Below the pieces are notes generated by a model, which ran no database searches, had not been told where the DNA came from, and worked only from the letters and a program-made list of their open reading frames with translations. From positions 15,866,223-15,930,222 of the forward strand of contig NC_080043.1 of assembly GCF_012489685.1 (NCBI RefSeq): a DNA stretch of 64,000 nucleotides, in the 5' to 3' direction. Below are positions 22,368 to 34,100 of the stretch, piece by piece. The position numbers and the translations under genes are program-made. Each line of letters begins with the position of its first letter. The first letter of the stretch is position 1. This DNA comes from Lotus japonicus (taxonomy: Eukaryota > Streptophyta > Magnoliopsida > Fabales > Fabaceae).

Positions 22368-22758
22368 CCTATGACTACAACAAAAGAGATGTGGATGGAG
22401 TGTTACATGTAAATTGCCAAGGGGAAAATTATGTTAATATATAAAATTACACTTGCATCTAAATGACCTACAAAGAAAATTGAGATAAATGAGTGGTACT
22501 AACTTCTCAGGAATCCACTATGGGTATCGAGTCATTATGTTCTCATTTCTTAACTATACAATGCTTTGATTATAATTAACTAAGTCAATAACTGTTCCCA
22601 TTTCTCAATCATAATACAAAGCTTATTATCAACGAAAGAGAAATGTACATAGTGTTTTACTTTTCCAAGAAAATTATAATCTTTTAGTAAGGCAATCACC
22701 ACTATATTTCATTCACTTATGCGTCACTTTAGGTGTATGTTGGATTCTAAGTTTAGAA

Positions 22759-23346
22759 TCTATATATACTTTATAAAAGAGAATCACTAGAAGAGAGACT
22801 CTGCTGATGTGTCGCTCTCAGATTAATTCTCTTCAATGAAGGCCTTACTCAGCCAAAAATTTTGCCCTTCACCGCCCTAACTCCGCCCTAACTGTCCAAT
22901 CTAATTTCTTCCTTTAACATTTCAAAATTAAATAATATATTATTGGCATTAAACCCTAATCCTATATAGTATATTATTATTTTTATTGATAGTTTAAAAT
23001 ATATTATTGGCATTAATAAAAATATAAGAATAAATAAAGTAATTTTATGAATAAATATATATAATTATAACTAATTTTAAGTAAAAATATGCTACACAAG
23101 AATAAAAGATCTTATAAATATCTAAATTAATATGATTAGATTAAAATTAGTTATTAAAAAATATAACACAAGAACTAATATTTACAAGAAATTTCTTTAG
23201 TGTTTACATTTATTATTTTTAATAATTTGAGGGTAAATACATATAAAAGTATTGAAATTTGATACTAAAAATATGCCTTGCAGAGAATAGAAAGTATTAA
23301 TATATATAAGCAAAATTTACCGTGCACGGGTAAGAACATTCTATGA
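22759..23346 (+). mobile_element. Second, nested Helitron-like element
   Basis: The 5' end TCTATATATACTTTATAAAA, preceded by A, continues with GAGAATCACTAGAAGAGA and GCTGATGTGTC, matching the 5' end at 18405. A degenerate 3' end is seen at about 23315-23346 (ACCGTGCACGGGTAAGAACATTCTATGAG-like, quoted only in part: CCGTGCACGG palindrome then TAAGAACATTCTA). A third decayed copy of this end occurs near 23530. If the ends pair differently, this element would run to 23793. Confidence 0.5.
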
Positions 23347-23793
23347 GAAAATATAGGTAAAAGTTGTGTGAAATTTTGCGGGTTGTGTGATATTTTTTAT
23401 AGTTTTGTTTTGTTGAAAGCCCATATTTTTTTTTCTCTCTTAATTCTGGCATCTAAAAAAATCGGCAAATATTGATTTTAGTATATCAATTTTGTTTTGA
23501 ATCTTTGTTTTGGTAACAAGAGCAAAATCAACCATGCACAAGTAAGAACATTTTACATAAAAATTAAACTCAATCATTTATACGCCACATGTGCAAAATT
23601 AGTTAAATTGGTGTATGAGTACGGAAGACTATAATTGTGTGTCCAAATTTATGTTTTTTGAATATTAATAGTGTGTCTATACTTGGTTAAATTGGTGTAT
23701 GAGTATGATTGTTTTTTTATAATCAAAGTATTCACTGATGTATCAAATACAATAGTGAACTTCGCCGTGCAGCGCACGGGCAAAAAACTCTAG

Positions 23794-24220
23794 TACATGA
23801 TACATCAATTGAGTGACAGCAATCTTTATTGGTTTACAAGACTCGTATAAAACTAAAAAATTGTTCATGGGAAAGCCATAAATTGGACGTTTGCATTTGG
23901 CTGTCTTGGTTGTGACTAGACACATGTTGGGAGACACCAGCTTGACCTTGCACGCCGGCAAGAACTAAACAATGGCGTTAGTCGTTATGACTTGCGGTTT
24001 TCATTTTGTTTAATTCTTATCAAATCATTTTCATTTTTAGTTTTTTATTTGGTTAGCATTTATCAAATTTATTAGTCTAGTGCACCTAACTTTCCCGTGC
24101 TTTTAAATTAAAGCACAATTACTTACAAATTTCACTCAAATGGTATATGTTTGCTTTTTTTAAGTAAAGTTTAAGATTAAATCTTGTAAATCTTGTGAAT
24201 GGAAAAAAATTCTTACTAGC
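23794..24220. other. Intergenic
   Basis: AT-rich, non-coding. No element recognised. Confidence 0.5.
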
Positions 24221-24628
24221 AGAGTTAGTTCCATCACAATGTGATATTCCTGCTCCAAACATAATCGTCGTCACCTGTGTGACAAGGCTATTCAGCACTA
24301 AAAAATTGAAGCACAATTTGTCCTCTAAACCAAAAGAAAGGTCAAACAGAAAAAACAAAGTACTAGCAGCATTCCTAAGAAACTTTAGCTGACTCCTAAA
24401 CTAACAAATTCCTTCCATTTTCAAAAACAGAGTTAGTTTCATCATAATGTAATGTTTCTGCCTCGAACATGATTGTCACCTGTGACGCAGCTATTCAGCA
24501 CTAAAAAATTGAAGCACAATTTGTCCTCAAAACCAGAAGAAAGTTCAAACAGAAAAAAAAAGTACTAGCAGCAGTCCTAAGAAACTTGAGCTGACTCCTA
24601 AACCAACAAATTCCTTCTATTTTCAAAA
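24221..24628. repeat. Tandem duplication (about 205 bp) upstream of the HEXO2-like gene
   Basis: Units 24221-24425 and 24429-24628 share long identical blocks such as CTATTCAGCACTAAAAAATT and TCCTAAGAAACTT...GCTGACTCCTAAAC. The second unit ends about 155 bp before the TATA box, so both lie in the promoter region. Confidence 0.85.
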
Positions 24629-24785
24629 GCACAAATCCATCTGCATTGACCCCTTCACCCATAATGCAGTCTCTTTGTGACTTAAGACTTCTAAAATCAG
24701 GTTTACATTTAAAACACCCTAAATATGACAAATTATGTGTAGACAATTCAATCCAATTCTTAATTAATCTCACCCTGCAGTTCCA

Positions 24786-24792
24786 TATATAA
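24786..24792 (+). promoter_or_regulatory. TATA box of the HEXO2-like gene
   Basis: TATATAA. Transcription would be expected to begin about 25-35 bp downstream (around 24815). This leaves the ATG at 24805 outside or at the edge of the mRNA and makes the ATG at 24844 the first usable start. Confidence 0.6.
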
Positions 24793-24843
24793 CACCACTC
24801 AACAATGTTCACAACATTCAATTCCAAACTCCAAACACACACA

Positions 24844-27800
24844 ATGCCTCACACTGTTATGTCAACACTTCTATTACTCTTGTTATTGTACTCATTCTCA
24901 ACATTGCTCAATGTAGAATCAACCACCACAACCATCAATGTGTGGCCCAAACCAAGAAACCTCACCTGGGCCCCACCACACCAAGCCACACTCCTCTCCC
25001 CCACATTCACAATCACCGTCGCCACCCCTCACCGCAACCACCACCTCTCCGCCGCCGTAACCCGCTACACAAACCTCATCAAAACAGAACACCACCGCCC
25101 ACTAGTCCCCATAGCAGCCAACCTCTCCGCCGACATCCCGCCGCTGCAGTCCCTCACAATCACCGTCACATACCCCGATACACCCCTCCAGCACGGCGTC
25201 GACGAGTCCTACACGCTGACTGTCAACGCTCCGGTGGCGACGCTGACAGCGGCGACGGCATGGGGCGCGATGCGGGGGCTGGAGACGCTATCCCAGATTA
25301 CCTGGGGAGATCCGACGCGCGTGGCGGTGGGAGTGCGTGTGTGGGACGCGCCGCTGTACGGGCACCGCGGCGTGATGTTAGACACGTCGAGGAACTACTT
25401 TCCGGTGAAGGATGTGATGAGGTTGGTGGAGGCGATGGGGATGAACAAGGTGAACGTGTTGCACTGGCATGTGACGGACTCGCAGTCTTTTCCGCTGGTG
25501 GTTCATTCGGAGCCGGGGCTGGCGGAGAACGGAGCTTACGGGCCTGACATGGTGTATACGCCGGCGGATGTCAAGGCGGTTGTGGAGTTTGGGATGGATC
25601 GTGGAGTTCGCGTCATGCCGGAGATTGACTCGCCTGGTAAGTCAACTTATGGTAAATTTCAATAAATAAAAGCCAAAATATCTCATGTTATGAAAAGCTA
25701 CTTATGTTACCACAATGTGTTGGTTCTACTAGGCATCTATATCTCTTGTAGCTTTTTAATTTTTGGTTCTTAGCACTATTATTATAGGTTTGAAGTGTTA
25801 CATAAGCTTTAAGCAACTGATAGTAGATTTCGCTTCATTTGAATTCCTAGCCGTATTTATCTGGTATTATAACACCACATTATTTACATTTTTTATTTCC
25901 ATAAAATAATAAAAGAAAACTAATAAAGTTCTGAATGATAGTTAAGTGGTAAAAACTAGGCGACATATGAGTTGGTTGAGGTAGGTCTAGAGATCAATTC
26001 CTGTAGGGTGCAATTTATCTTTTCGATGTATAAAAAAATCTCATAAAACAATAAAACAATTTGGATGAGAGAAAAATAATCAATTTTATGCTAAAAACTT
26101 CTAGCAAAAATATTTGGCAAAAAACTAGTTCTTAGATTTAAGAAGCAAGAGCTCCACATCACTACATCAGCACTCAAGTTCTTAATTCTTAGCCTATATA
26201 CTTACTTCTAAGAGCCTAGTACAAGTTTAAATAAATTTTGAGAAAGACATATTTTTGGAAGAGATATGTAATAGTTTTTTAAACGGGTTAGTTAAAAAAA
26301 AGCTACTTATGTTATAAAAATGTTTAAAGTGTTGGCAACCAGCAAAACTTTCATCTAATCAAATTTATTGTTTTTTATTTCTTTTCTTTTCATTCCTATG
26401 AAAAGCTACTTATGTTAAAAAAAATATTTAACTTGTGTTGGCCTCTCGAATCACATTTCTTTATTTCCCCCCTTCCTCAGACCTTTGCCAAAAGCAAAAA
26501 TACAGATGTTTGCGACTCATTTTCGTAGAAGTTAGAGAGATTAGTTTTACTCTAGTTTTCAACGGTTAGAGACACTAGTTTCACTTTACTTTTCAACTCA
26601 TTTGTACTATAATCAATTTTACCAAAATTAACTGTGACAAACACTGATCCAACCACACACTTAGTTAATAAGACAAACTTTGTCTGTTAGGAGCCAGTCA
26701 TTTGTTTTAATTTCCAATTTAAAAAAAATATTCTCTTGTCTCCTCTAATTGATTGTGTTTTCCTTAACATGATAAACCATTACAAAGTGATGGTTCTAGG
26801 AATTATGGTGATTGGTGTTAAAATGAAATTTATGGTGGCAAAGCATAAGGGGTCTTGACTGCAGCTGAACATTAGAATGTGAAATTCTTGGAAATTAGAA
26901 CCTCACACACAAAGAAATAGAAAACTAAATATTGCAATCTTTCATTAGGTTTAGGCCTGCTAACAAATTAACTAGGCTTTTGTATGATGTTCAAGTTTAA
27001 AACATTGTTTCTGCAGTGTTAATCTATACTCTGATTGAAAAACATACCTTTCTTTTCCTCTTTCACATAATTTTGATTAAGAAGACAGTGGATCTTTGAA
27101 TTATGATGATCACTAACAGATAAGAGCTGCATATTAACAGGGCATACAGGATCTTGGGCCTTATCCTACCCTGAGATTGTAACTTGTGCCAACATGTTCT
27201 GGTTGCCAGCTGAAGGTGAACCTCTTGCAGCAGAACCAGGAACAGGACATTTGAACCCTTTAATCCCCAAAACCTACCAAGTCCTAAACAATGTCATCCA
27301 TGACGTGACCACATTGTTCCCAGAAACATTTTACCACGCCGGTGCTGACGAGGTAATCCCTGGTTGCTGGAAAGCTGATCCAACAATTCAGAAATATCTA
27401 TCAAATGGCGGAACTCTCAACCAAATTCTTGAAGTTTTCATCAACAACACTCTCCCTTTCATCTTATCCCTCAACCGCACTGTTGTCTACTGGGAAGATG
27501 TTCTATTAAGCGACACGGTCCATGTTCCGTCCACAATTCTCCCCAAGGAGCATGTGATTCTGCAGACATGGAACAACGGACATGATAACACGAAACAGAT
27601 TGTTTCTTCTGGATACCGCGCCATTGTGTCGTCAGCGGCCTTCTACTATCTGGATTGTGGGCATGGTGATTTCACTGGTAATAACAGTGCATATGATAAC
27701 CAAACTGGGATTGACACAGGCAATGGTGGCTCTTGGTGTGGGCCTTTTAAAACATGGCAAACAATGTACAATTATGATATTGCATATGGGTTGAGTGAAG

Positions 27801-28081
27801 ATGAAGCGAAATTGGTTTTGGGTGGGGAAGTGGCTTTGTGGTCAGAACAAGCTGATTCAACTGTTTTGGATTCAAGAATTTGGCCAAGAGCTTCTGCAAT
27901 GGGTGAAGCACTGTGGTCGGGGAACCGGGATGAAAAGGGTGTGAAGAGATATGGAGAGGCTACTGATAGATTGAATGAATGGAGAAGCAGAATGGTAGCT
28001 AGAGGTATTGGGGCTGAGCCCATTCAGCCACTGTGGTGTGTTAAGAATCCTGGTATGTGCAACACGGCTCAGCCAATATAA
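24844..28081 (+). CDS. HEXO2: Beta-hexosaminidase, HEXO2-like (GH20), two exons
   Basis: Removes terminal beta-linked GlcNAc/GalNAc, for example when trimming N-glycans in the secretory or extracellular space. Exon 1 is 24844-25636 (donor CCTG|GTAAGT) and exon 2 is 27141-28081 (acceptor AACAG|GG), joining at SPG|HTGSW. The product is 577 aa, close to Arabidopsis HEXO2. An N-terminal hydrophobic signal ([16 protein letters not shown]) is followed by a GH20 N-terminal domain (about 30-165) and the catalytic barrel, with [29 protein letters not shown], the acid/base pair D334-E335 in HAGADEV (usual family motif HxGGDE, so one Gly is Ala), and [12 protein letters not shown]. The product ends [14 protein letters not shown]. 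Several N-glycosylation sequons are present. Alternative in-frame starts are 24805 (disfavoured by the TATA position) and 24859. Confidence 0.94.
25930..26040 (+). mobile_element. SINE-like insertion in the HEXO2 intron
   Basis: An A-box-like TAGTTAAGTGG (25939-25949) and a B-box-like AGATCAATTCC (25991-26001) are followed by a T/A-rich tail with AAAAAAA at about 26032. This is the layout of a tRNA-derived SINE. No clear target duplication was found. Confidence 0.42.
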
Positions 28082-29425
28082 AAAAAAAGGAGCTAATCAA
28101 GAAAACCTTCTTTTCTTTTTCTTTTGATTGACTCTTTAGTGTTTGAATGCTGTTTAGGCCTCCTCAAAACCTATTGTTCTGTTATGAGAAATTGTAGTTG
28201 TCAAAGAATATTCAATTGAACATATCTTGGCGTCAATTGATGTTGTAAGTTGCAGTATAATTAAAATTTCACCAAATGCTGCCTCAAGCAGTATATTGAT
28301 AGATCAACATGATGATTGATGTTTGTGTTTGGAATCTTGGGTGTTTGCAAGGAGAGGAAGTTGAATTAGGACTAGTAATGAATTTGATTATTCTTTTAAC
28401 TTCTCTGAATCATTATTCATTTTTATTTTGATCGATTAAACAACCACTGGCTACTAAATACTTCATTGTACATACTGTGAAATATCTAGAACAAATTCAT
28501 GATAAGATAGCAAGTGGTGAAATTGGAGCTGAACTTTTAGGTCTGAATTTTGTCTGTGACATTGTAAGTTAAAACTAATTTGCAATTTGCAGCACTAGCA
28601 AAGGTCATTGCAAGTTTGACCTTTGATATGAAAGTGACTCTATCTGACCATAACAAAAAACCATTCAGAGAGTCAGAGATTATCAAATCTAAAAGGAAGA
28701 AAGAATCAAACTAGATTTCTGATTGTATTTTGCAATCAAAATTTGACCAAAAATCACTTGTAACTAAACAAGAACGATTGCAAGCTTTGAAATTTGGGTG
28801 ACAGGTTCATGGCTTTATGTTTTTGTTTATCGGTTTAGTTACAGTTACAGGTTTTCTTGATGTCTATTCTGGTGCCATGTATTTGATATACGATCAAAGT
28901 GGAGATGCTCTGAAGTTGTTTGTACAATGCTCGAAATGATAGGGTTTTTCGAAGTTCAAAATTAGTCAATGTTATTTTTTATTGTATGAGAAATTTAGAA
29001 TGCATATCAATTGGTTATCCATAGGATATGTTCAATACAATGTTCTTCACGAATGGATAATAAAATCTCTGGAATTTGTGATCGCCTAATGAGTTGTTGC
29101 ACTTCTTTAATATTCCTTATGCTCTCCATTACCGAATTGGCTTCTACCCATGATAGGTCATCAAAAACCCATAAAGTTTCCAGCTTGTAATCTGAACATA
29201 CATTTGATCATGTTAAGGGGCATGTTGTGCCTTCATAGTTGTCTGAAAACATCCTTCAGGTCGGCTAAGTGATCTCTATAGCCCTCATGATCAAGACGAT
29301 CATGTTGTCCTTATATCTATACAGTATAGACTTTAAGATTCCAACCTATTTTCAAGTGAAAAACCTTTATTGTTGTTCACTAGTGAGTGGCTCCTTCTCC
29401 CGCATTTTTAGTCTGATAGTTATCT
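28082..29425. other. 3' UTR of the HEXO2-like gene and intergenic DNA
   Basis: The first 200 bp should contain the 3' UTR. The rest is AT-rich with no supported gene. Confidence 0.45.
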
Positions 29426-31480
29426 TCTCCTCATTGTCCGAGGACATTGGTATTTTGTTGCACCCGAAATATACGCCCAAGAAAAATTGGGTACGATATC
29501 GAAACGAGTTTTCAATCAAAGAATCGATGTTTGGGAGAGGAAATTAATAGTTTGTGAAGGCTTTATTTAGTTTGGGAATGAGTTGTTTTAGACGCTTCTT
29601 TACTAGGAACACACTCATTGTTGTCAATCTCTAGAGATTACCTAATCTCGTGGAAGAGAGGTAATCTCGTAACGTAATCTCGTAAGAGATTACCTCATGC
29701 AAAAATAATACTTTTAAAACTATAATAATGATTAAGTCACACTAATTGTACAAAAAATTATCCAAATTATCCAACAATGACAATTAAAATCATGCATAAA
29801 ATTACCAAATATCCAAACCTAAGGTACGTAAGTCATAACAAGTAAACAAAACATCAATACAAGTTAGGATAAACTTAAAACAAGAACAAATAAGTCACTA
29901 GTCATCCAAATTTAAAATCCTACAACACCGTCGAATTTAGAACAACTAGAATCATCATCTCCATCATCACAATCAAGTTCTTCCTCATATGGGATAGACT
30001 TAGACCCTCCAACATTAGGATCAAGAACCAAATTTTCAATGTTGTGTTGAACTAATTCAATGATGTCCACAATATCATCAAGTCCATCAATATCATTCTC
30101 CTCTACATCTACCTCTTTAGTTATCCATTAATCATCAGATTGGATTTCATCAAAAGGAGGAGGAAGCCGCGTCGAAAGAGGAGGAAGTTGCGCTGGTGGT
30201 CGCGCGAGAGGTTGAGTGAAGGTTGCGCACGCAGAGATGAGAGAAGAAGTGGAAAGAACGACAAAGTTGAGTGGCAAGAACGACAGAGATGAGTGAAAAC
30301 CCTAAAATTTGTGGGTTAGATGACTGAAATAGCTTTAGACAAAACATTTTTTGACATTTTTAACAAAATAAGCTAATCTCGTAATCTCGTGGTAATCTCG
30401 CGATATTACACGAGATTAAGAGATATCTCGAGATATCAGCAGAGATTTGAAAAAACAGTTATTACCTCCCGCTAGTCTCGTTTTTGGTACGTAATATCGT
30501 AATCTCATAAGAGATTAAGAGATATCTCTAGAGATTGACAACAATGAACACACTATCTAACATAGTGGTCTGATGAAGCCAATTTTCAGTGACTACCTTT
30601 TTCTTTTCTACTTTACTTTTTTACGGACTGACGCTTATGATATTGGAAAGCGCTTGCTTACGTCTTCTCTCAGATTGACTTCTTATTTCCACAAGGAGCT
30701 TGTGGTACACTCCAGAAATTCGCTTGCTCCCCAATTTACCACTAAAAGAAGAGAAAAATGCCTTTGTCTCAGCTCATGGTTTCGACCATTGTAATAACTT
30801 GGATTCAGAAGCATGAGGTTGATGGAGGATTGCTGTAGCTAGCTTCCAATCTGTCAACATTTCAATGGGAAGCAGACTGCCCTAAATCCCAGAGACATTT
30901 GTACATACTAAAATTTTAAAACAGGCAAAGTGTTAAGAGAAGCTTAAAATGGATGTTCAAAATAGAAGAGACTCATACTAGGGATTCAATTGAAATAATA
31001 ACTCTTATAATCATCTCAAAATATTGTCTACTAAGACCAGATTGAATGACAAGCCACAAGAACTAGTTGTTCAAAGTGCTCAATGTCCTAACTTTTTTGA
31101 ATGGAAAGTTTTTAAGAGCAGTTACAAATTCATGTTTATAAAACTACAAGAAAATACTGGTTTACTAACGGTTTACCCGCCAGTACGACCTTATTTTAAA
31201 AATAAGGTCATGGGTAAACTGACAGGAAATTTAAACGGGAAGATTATCAAGGGCTATAATTTAAACTGACAACAAATCATATACTTAAGCGGGAGGCTGG
31301 AAATTTAATCAAGACCCAATTATATTTTTTAGCGGTGATATTTACTACCACCTTACGGATGAAAGTGAAAATGTACCGACTATTTGTAGTGCCGATAAAT
31401 TACCAACAAATTTGATCCATGTAAAACCGTCGCAAAGTTAACCGCAGTCATGGTCGCTGGTAATTTATATAAAGATTTCA
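29426..31480. repeat. Dispersed repeat, copy R1 (interrupted by a hAT element)
   Basis: Homologous to R2 at 35487-36560. Shared blocks include TTCTCCTCATTGTCCGAG, GAATCG.TGTTTGGGAGAGGA and TTTTTTACGGAC.GACGCTT. Near 31143 it contains ACTACAAGAAAATACTGGTTT, resembling the CACTACAAGAAAA terminus of CACTA elements; R2 has the intact CACTACAAGAAAA at about 36308. The repeat may therefore end in a CACTA-type terminus. No coding frame is conserved between the copies. Confidence 0.6.
29616..30546. mobile_element. hAT element, 931 bp, with 8-bp TSD AACACACT
   Basis: Termini are CATTGTTGTCAATCTCTAGA inverted at both ends. A perfect 8-bp repeat AACACACT flanks it at 29608-29615 and 30547-30554. The related copy R2 (around 35680) has the same flanking sequence without the insert, an empty-site control. 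On the minus strand, about 30100-29935 encodes an acidic tail (DLDDIV-like and CDDGDDDS) that could be a relic of a transposase C-terminus. No catalytic domain remains. The interior also repeats GTAATCTCGTAATCTCG-type motifs near both ends. Confidence 0.85.
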
Positions 31481-31499
31481 AAAAAAGCGTTTTCACCTC

Positions 31500-34100
31500 C
31501 TGTTTGTCTTTTGTAACTTTGATCATTCATTTTGAGCTTTTAGGTTAGTTTCTTTGTCATTTTCATTTACTTTTGTTTTTTTATTTTAGAATTTTGTTCT
31601 CTTATTTATTATCCAATTTTTTCAGCTTTGGGTGTCTTTGATTTGGTTTCTATGAGTTAGAATACTATTGTGTCATGTCATTCAATATTTTATTCTTTAA
31701 ATTTGAATTTGGTCCAACACTACCCTTACAACTAGCTCAAAGTTAAATATTTTTCAACATTATAAATATAGTTTATTTACTCATATCTCTAGTCAATGTG
31801 GAACCTTAACACACCATTTCAAGCTCAAGTTTGGTGGTCAGGACAAGATAGGATATGACATGATAGTAATCATATCTGATCTTGTTGTTATCTGTTGTTT
31901 GTTGCGCCAGCAGGATATAATAACACTATCATGTCTCCTATCTTATCATGAGGGGGAAGCTAGGATAGGATACCAGTTATATATTTTCTTTCAGTATCCT
32001 AACTCCAAATTAATTTATTTTAATATTATATAATTTATAATAATATTAATTAATAAATATAAAAATATTAATTTAACTAACATAAAAATAAATAAAATTA
32101 TTATTCATAAATAGTTAAATAGATTACTCACTTACAAAATATTGATTTATTAATAGTAATAGACTAATTTAATATTTTCATCTCCTATTATTTAAAAATC
32201 ATTTATCTTCTTATATAATAATTTAAATATAAATTTCTTTTGAAATAATAATATTTTTAATTTAGTTAATTTTTCTTATTTATCACGTGTCACAATTAAG
32301 TGAAAACCAATTGGTTACAAATATTAATTTTTAATAGTAATAGACTAATTTTATATTTTCATCTTCTATTATTTAATTTTTTTATCTACTTATATAATAA
32401 TTTATAATTTAAATATAAAGTACTTTCATAATTTAGTTAACTTTTATTGTTAATTATCACGTGTCAAAACTAAGTGAAAAACAATTGGTTAATTGGATAA
32501 TTTTATTTAAAATATAAGCTAGCTATCTTCAAAACAATAAAATATGCTAATTAATAAAATTTAAATTAATTTTAGTTATTTTAAAATATATACTCATTCA
32601 TGAAAATGTATAAAAAATTAAATTTAATAGAATGATCAATTTTTAAATGTATTTTTTATTCAAATATAAATTTGATACATTTTTTCTTATCATATCTTGT
32701 CCTTATCACGTGCACCTCAAACACATGATATGATAAGTGTATATCCTGCTCTTATCCTATCCTGTTGCTATGTTGTTCACATATTATATCCTATCCTGAC
32801 CACCAAACGGGCCCTAAATATTTTCAAATGACACATTTATTAGTGAAATTAAGTAAATGATCTTAAATGAGATTCTATACCATATTAAAATTGGAGTTAG
32901 GCATAAAAATTGTTGGTCAAACTATAGAAATAGAAAATAATAATTATATTAAAAATATACATATATTTTAATATTTTATACAAGATAATATATATAATTT
33001 GAAATAATAAAAAAATATACTTATATTATTTAAATAATATTTTATAGAAAATGTTCTTTTTGAGTTTTGACCCATTATTTATTATGTTTGACATTGAGTT
33101 CTATACTATTTGACCACTTTCATTTAATTGCACATTTGCCATAATTGTCTCTCCACAAAAAAGACTATAAAATGAATAACCTTTTCTACTTTCTTCATCG
33201 TTCCCCAATTTTTTTCTTTGGGTTTTCCTTTGTTATTTGCTTCTTGCTATTCTTCAAATCTCATTGTTTTATAAAATACTATCAAGTTTTTAAATTTCAT
33301 GTTAGTATTTTGCAACTAAGATCATTCATTTTGAGCTTTGAGGTTAGTTTCTTTGTCATTTTCATTTACCTTTGCTATTATTTTTTTAAAAAAATTATAT
33401 TCTCTTATTTTTTATCTGATTTTTTCAGCTTGGGTGTCATTGATTTGGTTCCTATGAGTTGGCATACTATCGTGTCATATCATTCAATATTTTATTCTTT
33501 AAATTTGGATTTGGTATGACACTACCTTAAAGTTGGCCCAAATGTGAAGATTTTTCTATAGTATAAAAAACATTTATTTAGTCATATCTCTAGTTAATGT
33601 GAAACCTTAACACACAACGTCACACTTAGGTTTGAAACACTTAATATTCTCAAATAATACATTTAATGAGTGATATCCAATAAATGATTTAAGATGAGCT
33701 TTATAGTTATGATACCAAATTAAAATTGGAGTTTGGCATAAAACATGTTGGTCAAACTATAAAAATAGAAAGTTATAATTATATTAAAAATATACATATA
33801 ATTTAATATTTTATACAAGATAATATATATGATTTAAAATACTTCAAAAATCATATTTATATTATTTAAATAATATTTTATAGAAAAATTTCTATTTGAC
33901 CCATTTATTATGTTTGACATTGAGATCTATACCATTTGACCACTTTCATTTAATCGCACATTTGTCATAACTGACTCTCCACAAAAAAGACTATAAAATG
34001 AATAACATTTTCTACTTTCTTCATCATTCTCCAATTTTCTTCTTTGGGTTTTCCTTTTGCTTCTTGCTATTCTTCAAATCTCATCGCCCAAATCTCCAAG
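31500..34100. repeat. Tandem duplication of a 0.8-kb AT-rich unit
   Basis: Unit 1 is 31500-31820 plus 32815-33270 (split by an insertion). Unit 2 is 33300-34090. Shared blocks include GATCATTCATTTTGAGCTTT, GTTGGTCAAACTATA and AAAAAAGACTATAAAATGAA. The last block is TATA-like and is followed by a short hydrophobic open stretch (NNIFYFLHHSPIFFFGFSF) in each unit. No known protein is recognised. Confidence 0.65.
31821..32814. mobile_element. Tourist/PIF-Harbinger-like element (about 1 kb)
   Basis: The right end, inverted, reads GGGCCCGTTTGGTGGTCAGG. The left end has GTTTGGTGGTCAGGACAAG, with the outer GGGCCC decayed. A TAA follows the right end. The tandem unit 2 (around 33640) lacks the insert. 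The interior holds two copies of a roughly 170-bp segment (about 32155-32300 and 32325-32490), each with TTATCACGTGTCA. No transposase. Limits on the left are approximate. Confidence 0.58.

Larger units (their letters stand above)
18405..23793 (+). mobile_element. Helitron-like element carrying host-gene fragments
   Basis: The 5' end TCTAGTACATATATTAAAAC, preceded by A, aligns with the 5' end of the second Helitron at 22759 (both continue AGAATCACT..AAGAG and then GCTGATGTGTC). The 3' end shows a short hairpin (CCGTGC AGC GCACGG, about 23765-23779), then CAAAAAACTCTAG, then a host T, as expected of Helitrons (A|TC...CTRR|T). No Rep/helicase is visible. The assignment of this 5' end to this 3' end is inferred from nesting, and the ends could belong to different insertions. 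Confidence 0.55.

Noticed and set aside
22227..22412. Open frame with repeated Tyr-Ile
   Set aside because: Reads through a TA microsatellite.
24805..24843. Upstream in-frame ATG of the HEXO2-like gene
   Set aside because: Only 13 bp after the TATA box, so it would probably not be in the mRNA.
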